Shown piece by piece: positions 31,971 through 40,027 of a DNA stretch of 47,659 bases. This DNA is from a bacterium (GTDB lineage: Bacteria > Patescibacteriota > Saccharimonadia > Saccharimonadales > SZUA-47). The DNA lies in the NCBI GenBank assembly GCA_030427365.1, contig JAUHWW010000005.1, forward strand, positions 1-47,659, in the 5' to 3' direction. Position 1 is the stretch's first letter. Each line of letters opens with the position of its first letter. Made by a program: the position numbers and the translations under genes. The notes under the pieces were generated by a model. The model did no database searches. It saw only the letters and a program-made list of their open reading frames with translations, and was not told the DNA's origin.

Positions 31971-33527
31971 CTAATCTCCTAATCCAAATTTACGTATAAA
32001 ACTCTGCTGTCGAACAGTGCTACGTTGACCAAACGCATCGTACTCGATAATGGTCGTCACTCGCAGGAGCGTTGGGTTATCCGCATCACCGTCACTGTCG
32101 TTATCCACATAGGTACCCCCTGTTGTCGTTTGTTCAACTCCCCACTCAATCACCAACTGAGGAGCAGGATCGCGTTCTGCGACGCGCTTGGACCCGCCCG
32201 ACACATACACCACGCCAAACGCCATGTCGTTACCACTCGCCCATCCAGGCCGCTCCACAATTTCCTGTACGATATCAGTGACATCGACCTGCGTATCTGC
32301 CCCATTCTCTCCAGCTGTCCAGTCACCTGGAAACCAGGTTGTTGACGCACTGGTACCAACGCGGCCATCACTGTTATCAGCATCAATGGCGTTATCAACA
32401 GCATAATTTCCGCTCCACGGGCTAGCATTATCCTCATCCACACCCCTCACTCGCAGTTCTACGAGACCGCTGTCGCTTTCATCGGCCGTGAATGAGATGT
32501 AGGCATTGGTAATCGTTGCATCTTGAGCAGTATCTACACCGTCGAAAATAATGCCAACTGACTGCTGCCCTGCACTGCCGTTTTCTGACATTTCCAAATC
32601 GCTCCCACTAAAGAGCAGTTCACCAGGGTTGCTGCTTGCATCGCTACCTCGCTGTTCCACAATGTCACCAGGACTACCAGATGAGTACGCCTCAAGCTCC
32701 GTAAATACGTTGAAGTTACTGTCTTTTGAATCAATAATAAACAGTCGCCAATGCTGATAGGCTGTTGTGTTGCTACTCACATCAATATCTTGTGGCCTGG
32801 TACTGCCTCCACACGACGTCCCATTATCATTCAGCCCAGAAACAATCGTCGTCCAGCCACTATTGCTATTTGCGTTGCCATTCTTTGCCTCCACTCGGAA
32901 ATTATTCGCGCCATACTGACAGTTTGGCCACCAATACACTCGGAGCGTATCAACAACCTGAGGAGAGTTCAGATTAATCGAAGGAGAGGCCATGTTATCA
33001 GGGTTTGACGAGTAGGCGCTGTAGGTATATGCATCGGGCTGATCATCAGCGATGCGCCATTCCCGCCAGTAATCCCCCGTTGCATCATTATAATTATCAG
33101 TCTCGATCTCTGACCCTGCAATAAACGTCGCATCGGCGGTGACAGTCTGATTAAAATTAATTGTTTGCGTCGTGGTGGTTGTGTCTACAACGCTTTCAGG
33201 CTCAACATACACTTTCGCACTTGGGTTATCTAGGCCAACCGCAATGGCCTCAGCAGAAAAGTCTTCCACCTCATATGAAAACCCGTTTGTCCCAATTGGG
33301 ATATCGTCAAAATCGAGGTTAATGTAGTCTTGAATTTTCTTGAATGCCAGTGACCCTGCTTCAGAGCGAAGCTGAGTCCGCGAGTTCACCGTCGAAGCGT
33401 TAATTACCACTGAATACACGACACCAATCAGCATCGATACGACGAATAAGGAGATGAGCAGCTCAATAATGCTGAAGCCCAGCTGATTACTCGATTGCTG
33501 ATTTTTTGTTTGGATTCTTTTGCCCAC
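31971..33527 (-). CDS. Large minor pilin carrying discoidin-like and second beta-sandwich domains
   Basis: 518 residues. The prepilin leader ends LG|FSIIELLISLFVVSM with Glu5. Beyond the pilin helix lie two added modules: a discoidin/F5-8 type C-like fold at about 130-282 (DTLRVYWWPNCQYGANNFRVEA, YQHWRLFIIDSKDSNFNVFTELEAY) and a second beta-sandwich at about 303-463 (ATITNAYISFTADE, DIVQEIVERPGWASGND). A DNDSDGDADNP stretch near 475 looks able to bind calcium. Discoidin folds usually bind glycans or surfaces. The start is GTG 33527 with AAGGGG seven bases upstream and a promoter at 33561-33588. Confidence 0.82.
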   Translation of the reverse strand: MGKRIQTKNQQSSNQLGFSIIELLISLFVVSMLIGVVYSVVINASTVNSRTQLRSEAGSLAFKKIQDYINLDFDDIPIGTNGFSYEVEDFSAEAIAVGLDNPSAKVYVEPESVVDTTTTTQTINFNQTVTADATFIAGSEIETDNYNDATGDYWREWRIADDQPDAYTYSAYSSNPDNMASPSINLNSPQVVDTLRVYWWPNCQYGANNFRVEAKNGNANSNSGWTTIVSGLNDNGTSCGGSTRPQDIDVSSNTTAYQHWRLFIIDSKDSNFNVFTELEAYSSGSPGDIVEQRGSDASSNPGELLFSGSDLEMSENGSAGQQSVGIIFDGVDTAQDATITNAYISFTADESDSGLVELRVRGVDEDNASPWSGNYAVDNAIDADNSDGRVGTSASTTWFPGDWTAGENGADTQVDVTDIVQEIVERPGWASGNDMAFGVVYVSGGSKRVAERDPAPQLVIEWGVEQTTTGGTYVDNDSDGDADNPTLLRVTTIIEYDAFGQRSTVRQQSFIRKFGLGD

Positions 33528-33560
33528 CGGCGCGCCCCTTAGATTGTGCTCAAAGCCATA

Positions 33561-33588
33561 AGCATAATGACAGATAAAAGTATCTCAA
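33561..33588 (-). promoter_or_regulatory. Promoter of the pilin operon
   Basis: TTGAGA (33588-33583), a 16-base spacer and TATGCT (33566-33561) on the minus strand. The predicted transcript has a leader of about 26 bases with AAGGGG, one of the few leadered units. Confidence 0.65.
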
Positions 33589-33616
33589 GAACGACGGTGA
33601 AATACAAGGGAGTCGG

Positions 33617-35005
33617 CTATTCGGTGCGCAAAGCTTCGACCGGATCAAGCTTCGCCGCTTTACGTGCTGGAAGCAGTCCTGCCAACACCGCGATCGCCAT
33701 GAGACCAAGTAGCAAGCCTACAAGCTGCAGCGGTTCAAACACAATAAGGTTGTCTTCGATACCAAGCTGATCATTTATCACCGGATTGAGTAACATACCG
33801 ACAATCGCAGCAACAATGATTCCGATTGCGCCACCGATAAAACCAATCCACGCAGCCTCATACGTGAACAGCCGACTCACCTGCCGCCGGCTCATACCGA
33901 GCGCTTTCATAAGCCCAATCTCACGCGTTCGCTCGAGCACGCTAATATACTGGGTATTCACAATGCCGAATGTCGAGGCAATCAATGTCACCGCACCGAG
34001 GGCAAACACCATACCGGTGAGGATATCCACAAATTGATTGAGCGCCGCCTGTACATCATCAGATGTCAGGACATAGAATCCATCTGCCTCTAGCTTTTCT
34101 TTGACAGCAGTCCTAGTCATCTCATCTTCGCCGCCCTGCACTTTTACAGTGACATAGATAAATTGGTCGAAATTACTACTGCCCTCGTAAGCAAATTCAT
34201 ACAGCTCTCTTGCATCACTGCCCCCGACCACGATTGGCAAGACGCCGAATGCAAAGCTCGTTGCTGGCCGCGTGATAACGCCGCCAACCGTGTACGTGAA
34301 TTGTTTCTCCTGTTGCGACAGACCTTCACCGGATGCAAATACAGATGGATCGATACTTTCTAGTCCGCCAGCTAGCAGATCTTGCAATGCATCGAGCGAG
34401 AACTCTTTGGCGATCGCTATTGAGACGTTTTCACCAAGCGCCGCCTCTGCAGAATCGAATCCAAATAACTCGAGATAGCTTTCTGGTAATAACAATGAAC
34501 CTGCCTGTAAATCACGCTCATTAGGCAAAGAGCCAGCGACCAGCTCAGGCTTTTGACCTGGGTTGTATGGCTGAAGCGAGCCGGTGTATTGCTTCTGCCC
34601 CTCACGGGTTATATAGCGCATTGGAATGGTGAAGTACGGACGTACTTGTTCGATTTCTTCATACGCTTCAAGTATCTCGATGTCGCTGCGAGTGACTTGT
34701 TTTATCTGCAAACTACCGCCATCTCCAACTTGTAAATCTCCAATTGTTGGGTCGTACTCTTGCGGCGTGTCAGACGGGCCGCCGCCAGTGTTTACAATTT
34801 CTGGATCACGACCGACCGTTAGCTCTGCGGGGTCAAAGTTATTCGCAACTAGATCATCTGTGTAGTTACGAACCCCGTTGCTTGCACTGAGGGTCAAGGC
34901 CAACGTGAAACCACCAACAGAGATTGCTAGTGCTGTGAGTAGCGTCCGTAGTTTCGCTGACTTTAAGCCCCTTGCTGCTCGTTTAATCAAATCGCGGCGT
35001 GACAT
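33617..35005 (-). CDS. MacB-type ABC exporter permease (FtsX-like)
   Basis: 462 residues with the MacB/LolC layout: helix 1 (about 20-40), a large outside domain (about 41-330) and three C-terminal helices with ISVLERTREIGLMKALGMSRRQV between helices 2 and 3, plus LAGLLPARKAAKLDPVEALRTE at the end. Such mechanotransmission transporters move lipoproteins, peptides or antimicrobials. The partner ATPase is encoded directly upstream with overlapping stop and start. Confidence 0.9.
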   Translation of the reverse strand: MSRRDLIKRAARGLKSAKLRTLLTALAISVGGFTLALTLSASNGVRNYTDDLVANNFDPAELTVGRDPEIVNTGGGPSDTPQEYDPTIGDLQVGDGGSLQIKQVTRSDIEILEAYEEIEQVRPYFTIPMRYITREGQKQYTGSLQPYNPGQKPELVAGSLPNERDLQAGSLLLPESYLELFGFDSAEAALGENVSIAIAKEFSLDALQDLLAGGLESIDPSVFASGEGLSQQEKQFTYTVGGVITRPATSFAFGVLPIVVGGSDARELYEFAYEGSSNFDQFIYVTVKVQGGEDEMTRTAVKEKLEADGFYVLTSDDVQAALNQFVDILTGMVFALGAVTLIASTFGIVNTQYISVLERTREIGLMKALGMSRRQVSRLFTYEAAWIGFIGGAIGIIVAAIVGMLLNPVINDQLGIEDNLIVFEPLQLVGLLLGLMAIAVLAGLLPARKAAKLDPVEALRTE

Positions 35006-35706
35006 TACTTCTTGCCTCTTTTCTGCTTTTTCGGCTGCTCGATTTTTTCAATCTCGCCGTCTTTCAGATGAATTTGCATGTCACACTTTGCTGCAAGCTC
35101 TTTATCATGAGTCACGATAACGAGCGTCGAACCGAGCCGTTTGCTAATACTGAATAGCAGCTTCTCGATAGTATCACTCGTATGTGAGTCCAGGTTTCCG
35201 GTTGGCTCATCAGCAAATAATAATTTTGGATCGTTTACAATCGCACGTGCAATCGCCAGGCGCTGCTTCTGTCCACCTGATAGATTCCGCGCTTTTTCAT
35301 CGCGTTTATCGAGCAGGTCCACTGCTTTGAGCGCTTTTTCGGCCTTTTGTACCCGTTTTTTACGCGCAGATTTACTAATTTCGAGCGGCAGCATCACGTT
35401 ATCAAGAGCAGAGCGATTTGCCTCGACAAAAAACGATTGAAAAATAAAGCTCATTTCTCGGGCGCGAAATGCATCTGCTTGCTTCGGACTCAACTTTGTT
35501 ATGTCTCGACCGTTAAAAATCACACTCCCGCTAGTAGTATGATCGAGTCCGCTCATCACGTGCATGAGTGTGCTCTTGCCTGACCCACTTTTCCCGATAA
35601 TCGCTACTGAGGCATTGTCCGGGATTTCTGCAGACACGTTCTTGAGGGCATGAAAGGCAGTCTCGCCTTTACCAAAAACTTTACTGACGTTTTTTACCTC
35701 AAGCAT
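35005..35706 (-). CDS. MacB/LolD-type ABC transporter ATPase
   Basis: 233 residues from ATG 35706. Walker A GKSGSGKSTLMHVMSG, signature LSGGQKQRLAIARA, Walker B LLFADEPTGNLD and the switch His in VIVTHD are intact. The C-terminus is lysine-rich (IEQPKKQKRGKK). TAGAAT (35718-35713) ends six bases before the ATG, so a TTG three bases further upstream is not needed. Confidence 0.93.
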   Translation of the reverse strand: MLEVKNVSKVFGKGETAFHALKNVSAEIPDNASVAIIGKSGSGKSTLMHVMSGLDHTTSGSVIFNGRDITKLSPKQADAFRAREMSFIFQSFFVEANRSALDNVMLPLEISKSARKKRVQKAEKALKAVDLLDKRDEKARNLSGGQKQRLAIARAIVNDPKLLFADEPTGNLDSHTSDTIEKLLFSISKRLGSTLVIVTHDKELAAKCDMQIHLKDGEIEKIEQPKKQKRGKK

Positions 35707-35752
35707 CAACTCATTCTAGCAAATAATACTCGATTCATATATGATCATGGTT

Positions 35753-36310
35753 ATGGCAAAAGCAAAAAAATCCCTTAACATTGATTCGCTATACGTCACT
35801 CGGATAACACGCACGCTGTTCTTTTTTTGTGGACTGCTCGCTCTCAGTATTGTCGTGTTCGATAGCGGCAACCTGATCACGCGCGAAGCAGTGATTGACC
35901 GCTGGCTACTCACAAGTGGGCTGTTTGTCGCAACATCTCTCGCCTGGTTTGTCGCTGGCGTGCGCAAGTCCGGATCGCCTCGAGTTACTATTGGGCTTCT
36001 GGCGATTGTGCTTCTCATTACAGCTGGATATATGACGTACTGGGAGCGCGGCATGGCGAGCACCTCGACAATCTTCTATGTTCTTCCTCTGCTCGTTGTT
36101 GCGACGCTAAAAAACCGACATGCACTCATGGCGATGGCAGCATTATCAGCTGGTACTTATGCTCTGTCATGCGTTCTGTATTTCAACACGTTCTTCAACG
36201 AAGGCTACAGAATCCAGTTGTGGGGCAGCATTCTGCTCTACTCAGGCACAATTTTTGTCAGTGCATGGCTTATTATGATCGTCGCTGGACTCAGAAAAGA
36301 CAGTCTCTAG
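35753..36310 (+). CDS. Multi-pass membrane protein of unknown function
   Basis: 185 residues from ATG 35753 with about six hydrophobic helices and a basic N-terminus (MAKAKKS). Not recognised. In-frame ATGs at 35741 and 35747 exist, but TATGAT (35740-35745) ends seven bases before ATG 35753, matching the spacing of other leaderless genes here. Divergent from the ABC ATPase gene; the short region between them holds both promoters. Confidence 0.6.
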   Translation: MAKAKKSLNIDSLYVTRITRTLFFFCGLLALSIVVFDSGNLITREAVIDRWLLTSGLFVATSLAWFVAGVRKSGSPRVTIGLLAIVLLITAGYMTYWERGMASTSTIFYVLPLLVVATLKNRHALMAMAALSAGTYALSCVLYFNTFFNEGYRIQLWGSILLYSGTIFVSAWLIMIVAGLRKDSL

Positions 36311-36343
36311 CCAAAGAGCTTGGGTGCAGCGTAGCTTAATTTG

Positions 36344-37873
36344 TTATTTTTCTAGTTTCAATCGGGCAATAAGCCAGTCACGGTTGAGTGTGCTTAGGAA
36401 CCAACCGGCTCGCGGGCCTGAATCTTTTGCAATGATGAGCTGATACAGCGACTGAAACAGCTCTTTTGGCTGCATATTGACCTCATCACGAAGACCATAG
36501 ACCGCTTTATGAAACCACTCACCATCAGCATCATCTGGCGCCTGTTCAATAATCGCGGCTAAGCGAGAAAAATACTTTTTTTGCTGATCACTAAATGTGT
36601 TCAGGTCGACCGTCTGCTGCACGGTAAATACAGAGTCTTCGTCGGCCCACTCGTTCAACCAATTGTCGATGAATGCGAGCTCCCTGGACACAATATCGGC
36701 ATCCTCGCGGGCTGCTCGGGCATATTCGGTGCGCTCGATGACGTCAATCGTCTTTGCCTCATCACGCAGCGAGGACTGGTAGCTTACCTGCAAGTGCGTA
36801 AACGGAACCCGGCTGACGGTCGGCTGCTCTATACCCACCATACATAGTTCGATGAGCTGTTTTTCCTCTTCAGTTTTTTCATCTTTTGCGAGCAGTGCGC
36901 TAAATTCGTCGAACAGCTTAATCAATGTTTCACCCGTGTCGAAAAACAATAGTTTTGATGGCGGAAAGCGAAGAATAAAGTACCATATCAGCTCAGGCGG
37001 CAAAATTTTAAGCAAATCAACCGCTGTCAACGTATCGCCGGCGCTTTTGCTCATTTTTTTTGTCTCACCTGTTTTGTTGATGAAATCATATGGCACCGGA
37101 AGTGGCGCCTCCCCGTCGTAGACTTTTTCAACCAACTCTTTGCCTGTGTCGTATGAACCACCCTTGGTCGCATGATCACGGCCAAACGGCTCAGCTGCAA
37201 CGTCGAGCAACGCCCAGCGCGCTGGCCAATCAAGCCGCCAGTTCAGCTTTACGCGGCCGTCAGTGTAGGAAATAACCTCGTTCTCACCCGCTGCATTTTT
37301 ATAGGTGATGGTTTGCGCGTCAGTATCGATAGAGACAACTTCACGGTTTTTTAGTCGGCCATCTTCAATCACCTGCACCGGCGACCACTGCGGATCGAGT
37401 TTGCGTCCAGATACAGCCGTGATAATGTCTTTTGCCTCATCGAGTTTCGCAAAGGTCTGCTCGATAACACCGGTGAAGAATCCTGCTCGGTACTTCTCAT
37501 GCGCTCGCAACACTTCCATGTCGAGATGGAGGCCTTCAGCCGCAACCAGTAAATCTTTGAGGAAATAATCGGCGTAGCTACCTTCTCCATTCGGTGATGG
37601 CACATCACATAGCGGCTTCCCAAGATGTTCTGAGAACGATTCCGGCACATCGACTGGTACTTTACGAAATACATCGAGATCGTCTGAGAGATGAATATGT
37701 CTTGCAGCGTAACCACGGCGGCGTAGTTCACGAGCGATAGCTTCAGCTGTCATAACCTCGCGCAGCGTACCCAAGTGATACGTCCCTGAGGGCGACACAC
37801 CAGAAGACAGGACAATTTCATTATCGCCATGCTCAGCAATCAGCCGATCAGCAATGTCATTAAGCCATTTCAT
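36344..37873 (-). CDS. lysS: Lysyl-tRNA synthetase, class I
   Basis: 509 residues. The class I signatures are GTYHLGTLREV (HIGH-like) and KKMSKSAG (KMSKS), and the anticodon-binding part has the alpha-helical cage. This is the archaeal-type LysRS1, unrelated to the usual bacterial class II LysRS; it occurs in some bacteria such as spirochaetes. TAAAAT (37886-37881) ends seven bases before ATG 37873. No class II lysS is in this window. Confidence 0.94.
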   Translation of the reverse strand: MKWLNDIADRLIAEHGDNEIVLSSGVSPSGTYHLGTLREVMTAEAIARELRRRGYAARHIHLSDDLDVFRKVPVDVPESFSEHLGKPLCDVPSPNGEGSYADYFLKDLLVAAEGLHLDMEVLRAHEKYRAGFFTGVIEQTFAKLDEAKDIITAVSGRKLDPQWSPVQVIEDGRLKNREVVSIDTDAQTITYKNAAGENEVISYTDGRVKLNWRLDWPARWALLDVAAEPFGRDHATKGGSYDTGKELVEKVYDGEAPLPVPYDFINKTGETKKMSKSAGDTLTAVDLLKILPPELIWYFILRFPPSKLLFFDTGETLIKLFDEFSALLAKDEKTEEEKQLIELCMVGIEQPTVSRVPFTHLQVSYQSSLRDEAKTIDVIERTEYARAAREDADIVSRELAFIDNWLNEWADEDSVFTVQQTVDLNTFSDQQKKYFSRLAAIIEQAPDDADGEWFHKAVYGLRDEVNMQPKELFQSLYQLIIAKDSGPRAGWFLSTLNRDWLIARLKLEK

Positions 37874-37904
37874 TGGAGATATTTTACCTTATAGAGACAA
37901 TTTC

Positions 37905-38654
37905 CTATAGCTCAACCTCTTTGCCCCTTAGCCATAAGGCTTCAAAGTAAGCGAGAAATAGCTGGAGAACACTGGTATTACTAGTAACAATACTAATACG
38001 GTCATCGGTATTCTCAGGATTGCTAAAAGTTATAATAATGATACGCTTATCAAAAATGGAAATATGAAACCCACGATCTGCTTTAACATGGCGCATTTTT
38101 AGTCCCAGCTCTTTCCATTTGTGCAGTATATGAAAATTCTCCGGACGATATTGCTGGAACACAAACCGAAACTCTACACCGCGTTTCATAGTTGATTTGA
38201 TGACGTTATACATTTCATCAGAGTAGGCGATACCAATACTGTGGTCGACAATCTCCTTTTCTGCCTTCGATGTCTCGACCATGAACCGCTCATATTGCGG
38301 CTGGCGACCAATAATGATTTCTGCTGGTGCACTGCTACCGCTGGAACCCTGCTGTTGTAAACTCTCTATCTGGCGCAAAAGATTTTGACGTATGATCTCC
38401 ACACTTCGCGGTAGCGCCTCGTGTGGCAGCAACGCAGTGTATGCCTTCGGCCTCACCGCTGTTTGCTGCACTAACTTTAGCTCTTCGAGCGCATAAAACA
38501 GCCTGTAGACAGCCGAGGGAAAGAGTGAAAGCTTAGTGGCAACGTCCTGTGCAGTCATAGAGTTACCTTCATATAACATTACATCGTAAAGTCGAACCTC
38601 ATCTTGACTCAAGCCTGCTATGTCTAAGAAAGAAATAATGTCATGATTCAACAC
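37905..38654 (-). CDS. TrmB-family transcriptional regulator
   Basis: 249 residues from GTG 38654. A winged helix-turn-helix (FLDIAGLSQDEVRLYDVMLYEGNSMTAQDVATKL, then FPSAVYRLFYALEELKLV) is followed by a PLD-like effector domain (IIIGRQPQYERFMVETSKAEKEI to ALWLRGKEVEL), the TrmB layout used for sugar or stress sensing. The frame is open further upstream (ATG 38771 would add 39 residues), but GGAGGG lies six bases before GTG 38654 and the domain begins there. It faces the gene at 38867 across a palindrome. Confidence 0.8.
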   Translation of the reverse strand: MLNHDIISFLDIAGLSQDEVRLYDVMLYEGNSMTAQDVATKLSLFPSAVYRLFYALEELKLVQQTAVRPKAYTALLPHEALPRSVEIIRQNLLRQIESLQQQGSSGSSAPAEIIIGRQPQYERFMVETSKAEKEIVDHSIGIAYSDEMYNVIKSTMKRGVEFRFVFQQYRPENFHILHKWKELGLKMRHVKADRGFHISIFDKRIIIITFSNPENTDDRISIVTSNTSVLQLFLAYFEALWLRGKEVEL

Positions 38655-38817
38655 AACATACCCTCCCTGCTTTCTGCAAGATTGGGCATAAGTTGTATCG
38701 ATAATCTTGTATGGAGTACGTGACTCTGCCCGATTTTTCCTATACTTCTTGTCGCTGTGTGTTGTTTTCATAAATAATACTCTGATCAATATTTTAACAA
38801 ATTTTTATTAAAAACAC

Positions 38818-38837
38818 TAATATAACTATTTATATTA
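38818..38837. promoter_or_regulatory. Palindromic operator candidate
   Basis: TAATATAA (38818-38825), a four-base spacer, and TTATATTA (38830-38837): a perfect 8-bp inverted repeat in the AT-rich divergent region, 14 bases before the -10 hexamer of the gene at 38867. It is the likely binding site of the adjacent TrmB-like regulator (inference). Confidence 0.55.
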
Positions 38838-38866
38838 TTAAGCAAAAGTATTATTATGTAAGCATT

Positions 38867-39466
38867 ATGAAACATACGCAAGAATCGAACCCAGAACAAT
38901 TATTACATCTAGCAGCAAGTCCACAGCCGCGACACTCTGCCCGACTTGCTCCTTTTATTCAGGAACGCTTTCGTCAGTCGAGAGCTGAATTAGAAGATAA
39001 AACTCAACGAGCTTTTGATTTTATTACAGCAGGAATAGGAGAACGCGCGCAATACCCTCAGATTGTCGACCAGTCAGCAGTTCGAACCGGTGATACGTTA
39101 ATGATCCTAGACGGCGTTGAAGGGTTTGAGCGGTTTGTACTCGAAATAACAGATCTAGAGGTTGACCCTTCCGTGACAGCTCCGAATGGACTTGCTGATA
39201 TAGTACTCTCCACTAAAAAATACGAACCCCACACATACCACGCAGGTCGACGTGGAATGCTGCGTGCTTGCGATACAGAATACCCAGTTATGCAGGGCAC
39301 TCAAGTCGGGCTTCGACCATTAACTCAAGATGGCAGCAATCAAGGAGATGATTTTTCTTATTTAAATGCTTGCTTAATTGCTTTTGCTGGTATGGATCAA
39401 AGCTCTGGAGAGAAAAGTCCTGAAGCTCATTTCGAGCGCACTGGCCACTACCCTATTGGGTTTTAA
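38867..39466 (+). CDS. Hypothetical cytoplasmic protein divergent from the TrmB-like regulator
   Basis: 199 residues, soluble, not recognised. A helical N-terminus (about 20-60, FIQERFRQSRAELEDKTQRAFDFI) and a mixed alpha/beta remainder with GLADIVLSTKKYEPHTYHAGRRGM and two cysteines. TATTAT (38852-38857) ends nine bases before ATG 38867. The divergent regulator and the palindrome suggest it is the regulated target. It converges with greA with a four-base gap. Confidence 0.6.
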   Translation: MKHTQESNPEQLLHLAASPQPRHSARLAPFIQERFRQSRAELEDKTQRAFDFITAGIGERAQYPQIVDQSAVRTGDTLMILDGVEGFERFVLEITDLEVDPSVTAPNGLADIVLSTKKYEPHTYHAGRRGMLRACDTEYPVMQGTQVGLRPLTQDGSNQGDDFSYLNACLIAFAGMDQSSGEKSPEAHFERTGHYPIGF

Positions 39467-39470
39467 CGAA

Positions 39471-39929
39471 CTAATTAACCGACTTAATGGTGTAGGTGAT
39501 TGTTTTTGCAGGGAGTTTGATTTCGACTTTTTCGCCGACTTTTTTGCCCAGGAGAGCTTCACCAATTGGTGATTCGTTTGAGACTTTGCCATTGAGCGGG
39601 TCGGCTTCGACTGATCCGACAACGGTGAATTTCTTCACGCCGCCATCGCCTTTTAGCTCGACTTCGTTACCGAGCTCAACAACATCTTTCTTCTTAGGCT
39701 GCTTAATAATCTCTGCGTTCTTCAGCACATGGTCGATTTCGGCTATGCGGGCTTCCGTCTTTTCCTGTTCCTGACGTGCCGCGCTGTACTCGGCATTTTC
39801 AGATAAATCACCAAATTCACGTGCAGTTTTAATTCGCTCAGCGATTGGACCGCGCTTTGCGACCAATTCTGCCTGCTCAGTTTCTAATTCTTTGATGCCC
39901 TCTGCTGTGAGCTGAAATTGCTTTTTCAT
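39471..39929 (-). CDS. greA: Transcription elongation factor GreA
   Basis: 152 residues. The N-terminal coiled coil with the acidic tip (REFGDLSENAEYSAARQEQ, about 37-55) enters the RNA polymerase channel and rescues backtracked complexes. The C-terminal FKBP-like domain follows (VVGSVEADPLNGKVSNESPIGEALLGKKVGE). A GGGA-type site sits close to ATG 39929. The upstream gap to proS holds a folded leader. Confidence 0.95.
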   Translation of the reverse strand: MKKQFQLTAEGIKELETEQAELVAKRGPIAERIKTAREFGDLSENAEYSAARQEQEKTEARIAEIDHVLKNAEIIKQPKKKDVVELGNEVELKGDGGVKKFTVVGSVEADPLNGKVSNESPIGEALLGKKVGEKVEIKLPAKTITYTIKSVN

Positions 39930-39988
39930 AGTCCCTTTAAGTGTCCTTTTCGTTATCAGTGTGATATCAGAACGACTACGCGCCCAGC

Positions 39989-40022
39989 GGTAGTTGGTAG
40001 ACTATAGCAAACCACCTCTACC
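39989..40022 (-). promoter_or_regulatory. Hairpin and extended -10 in the greA leader
   Basis: On the minus strand GGTAG and TGGT pair with ACCA and CTACC (40022-39989). TGCTATAGT in the loop resembles an extended -10 promoter for greA, so the structure could instead end proS transcription. The following bases are GC-rich rather than a T-tract. Confidence 0.35.
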
Positions 40023-40027
40023 TTTGG

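Noticed and set aside
38771-38773. Upstream start for the TrmB-like regulator
   Set aside because: No -10 at leaderless distance and no ribosome site there, whereas GTG 38654 has GGAGGG and matches the domain boundary.
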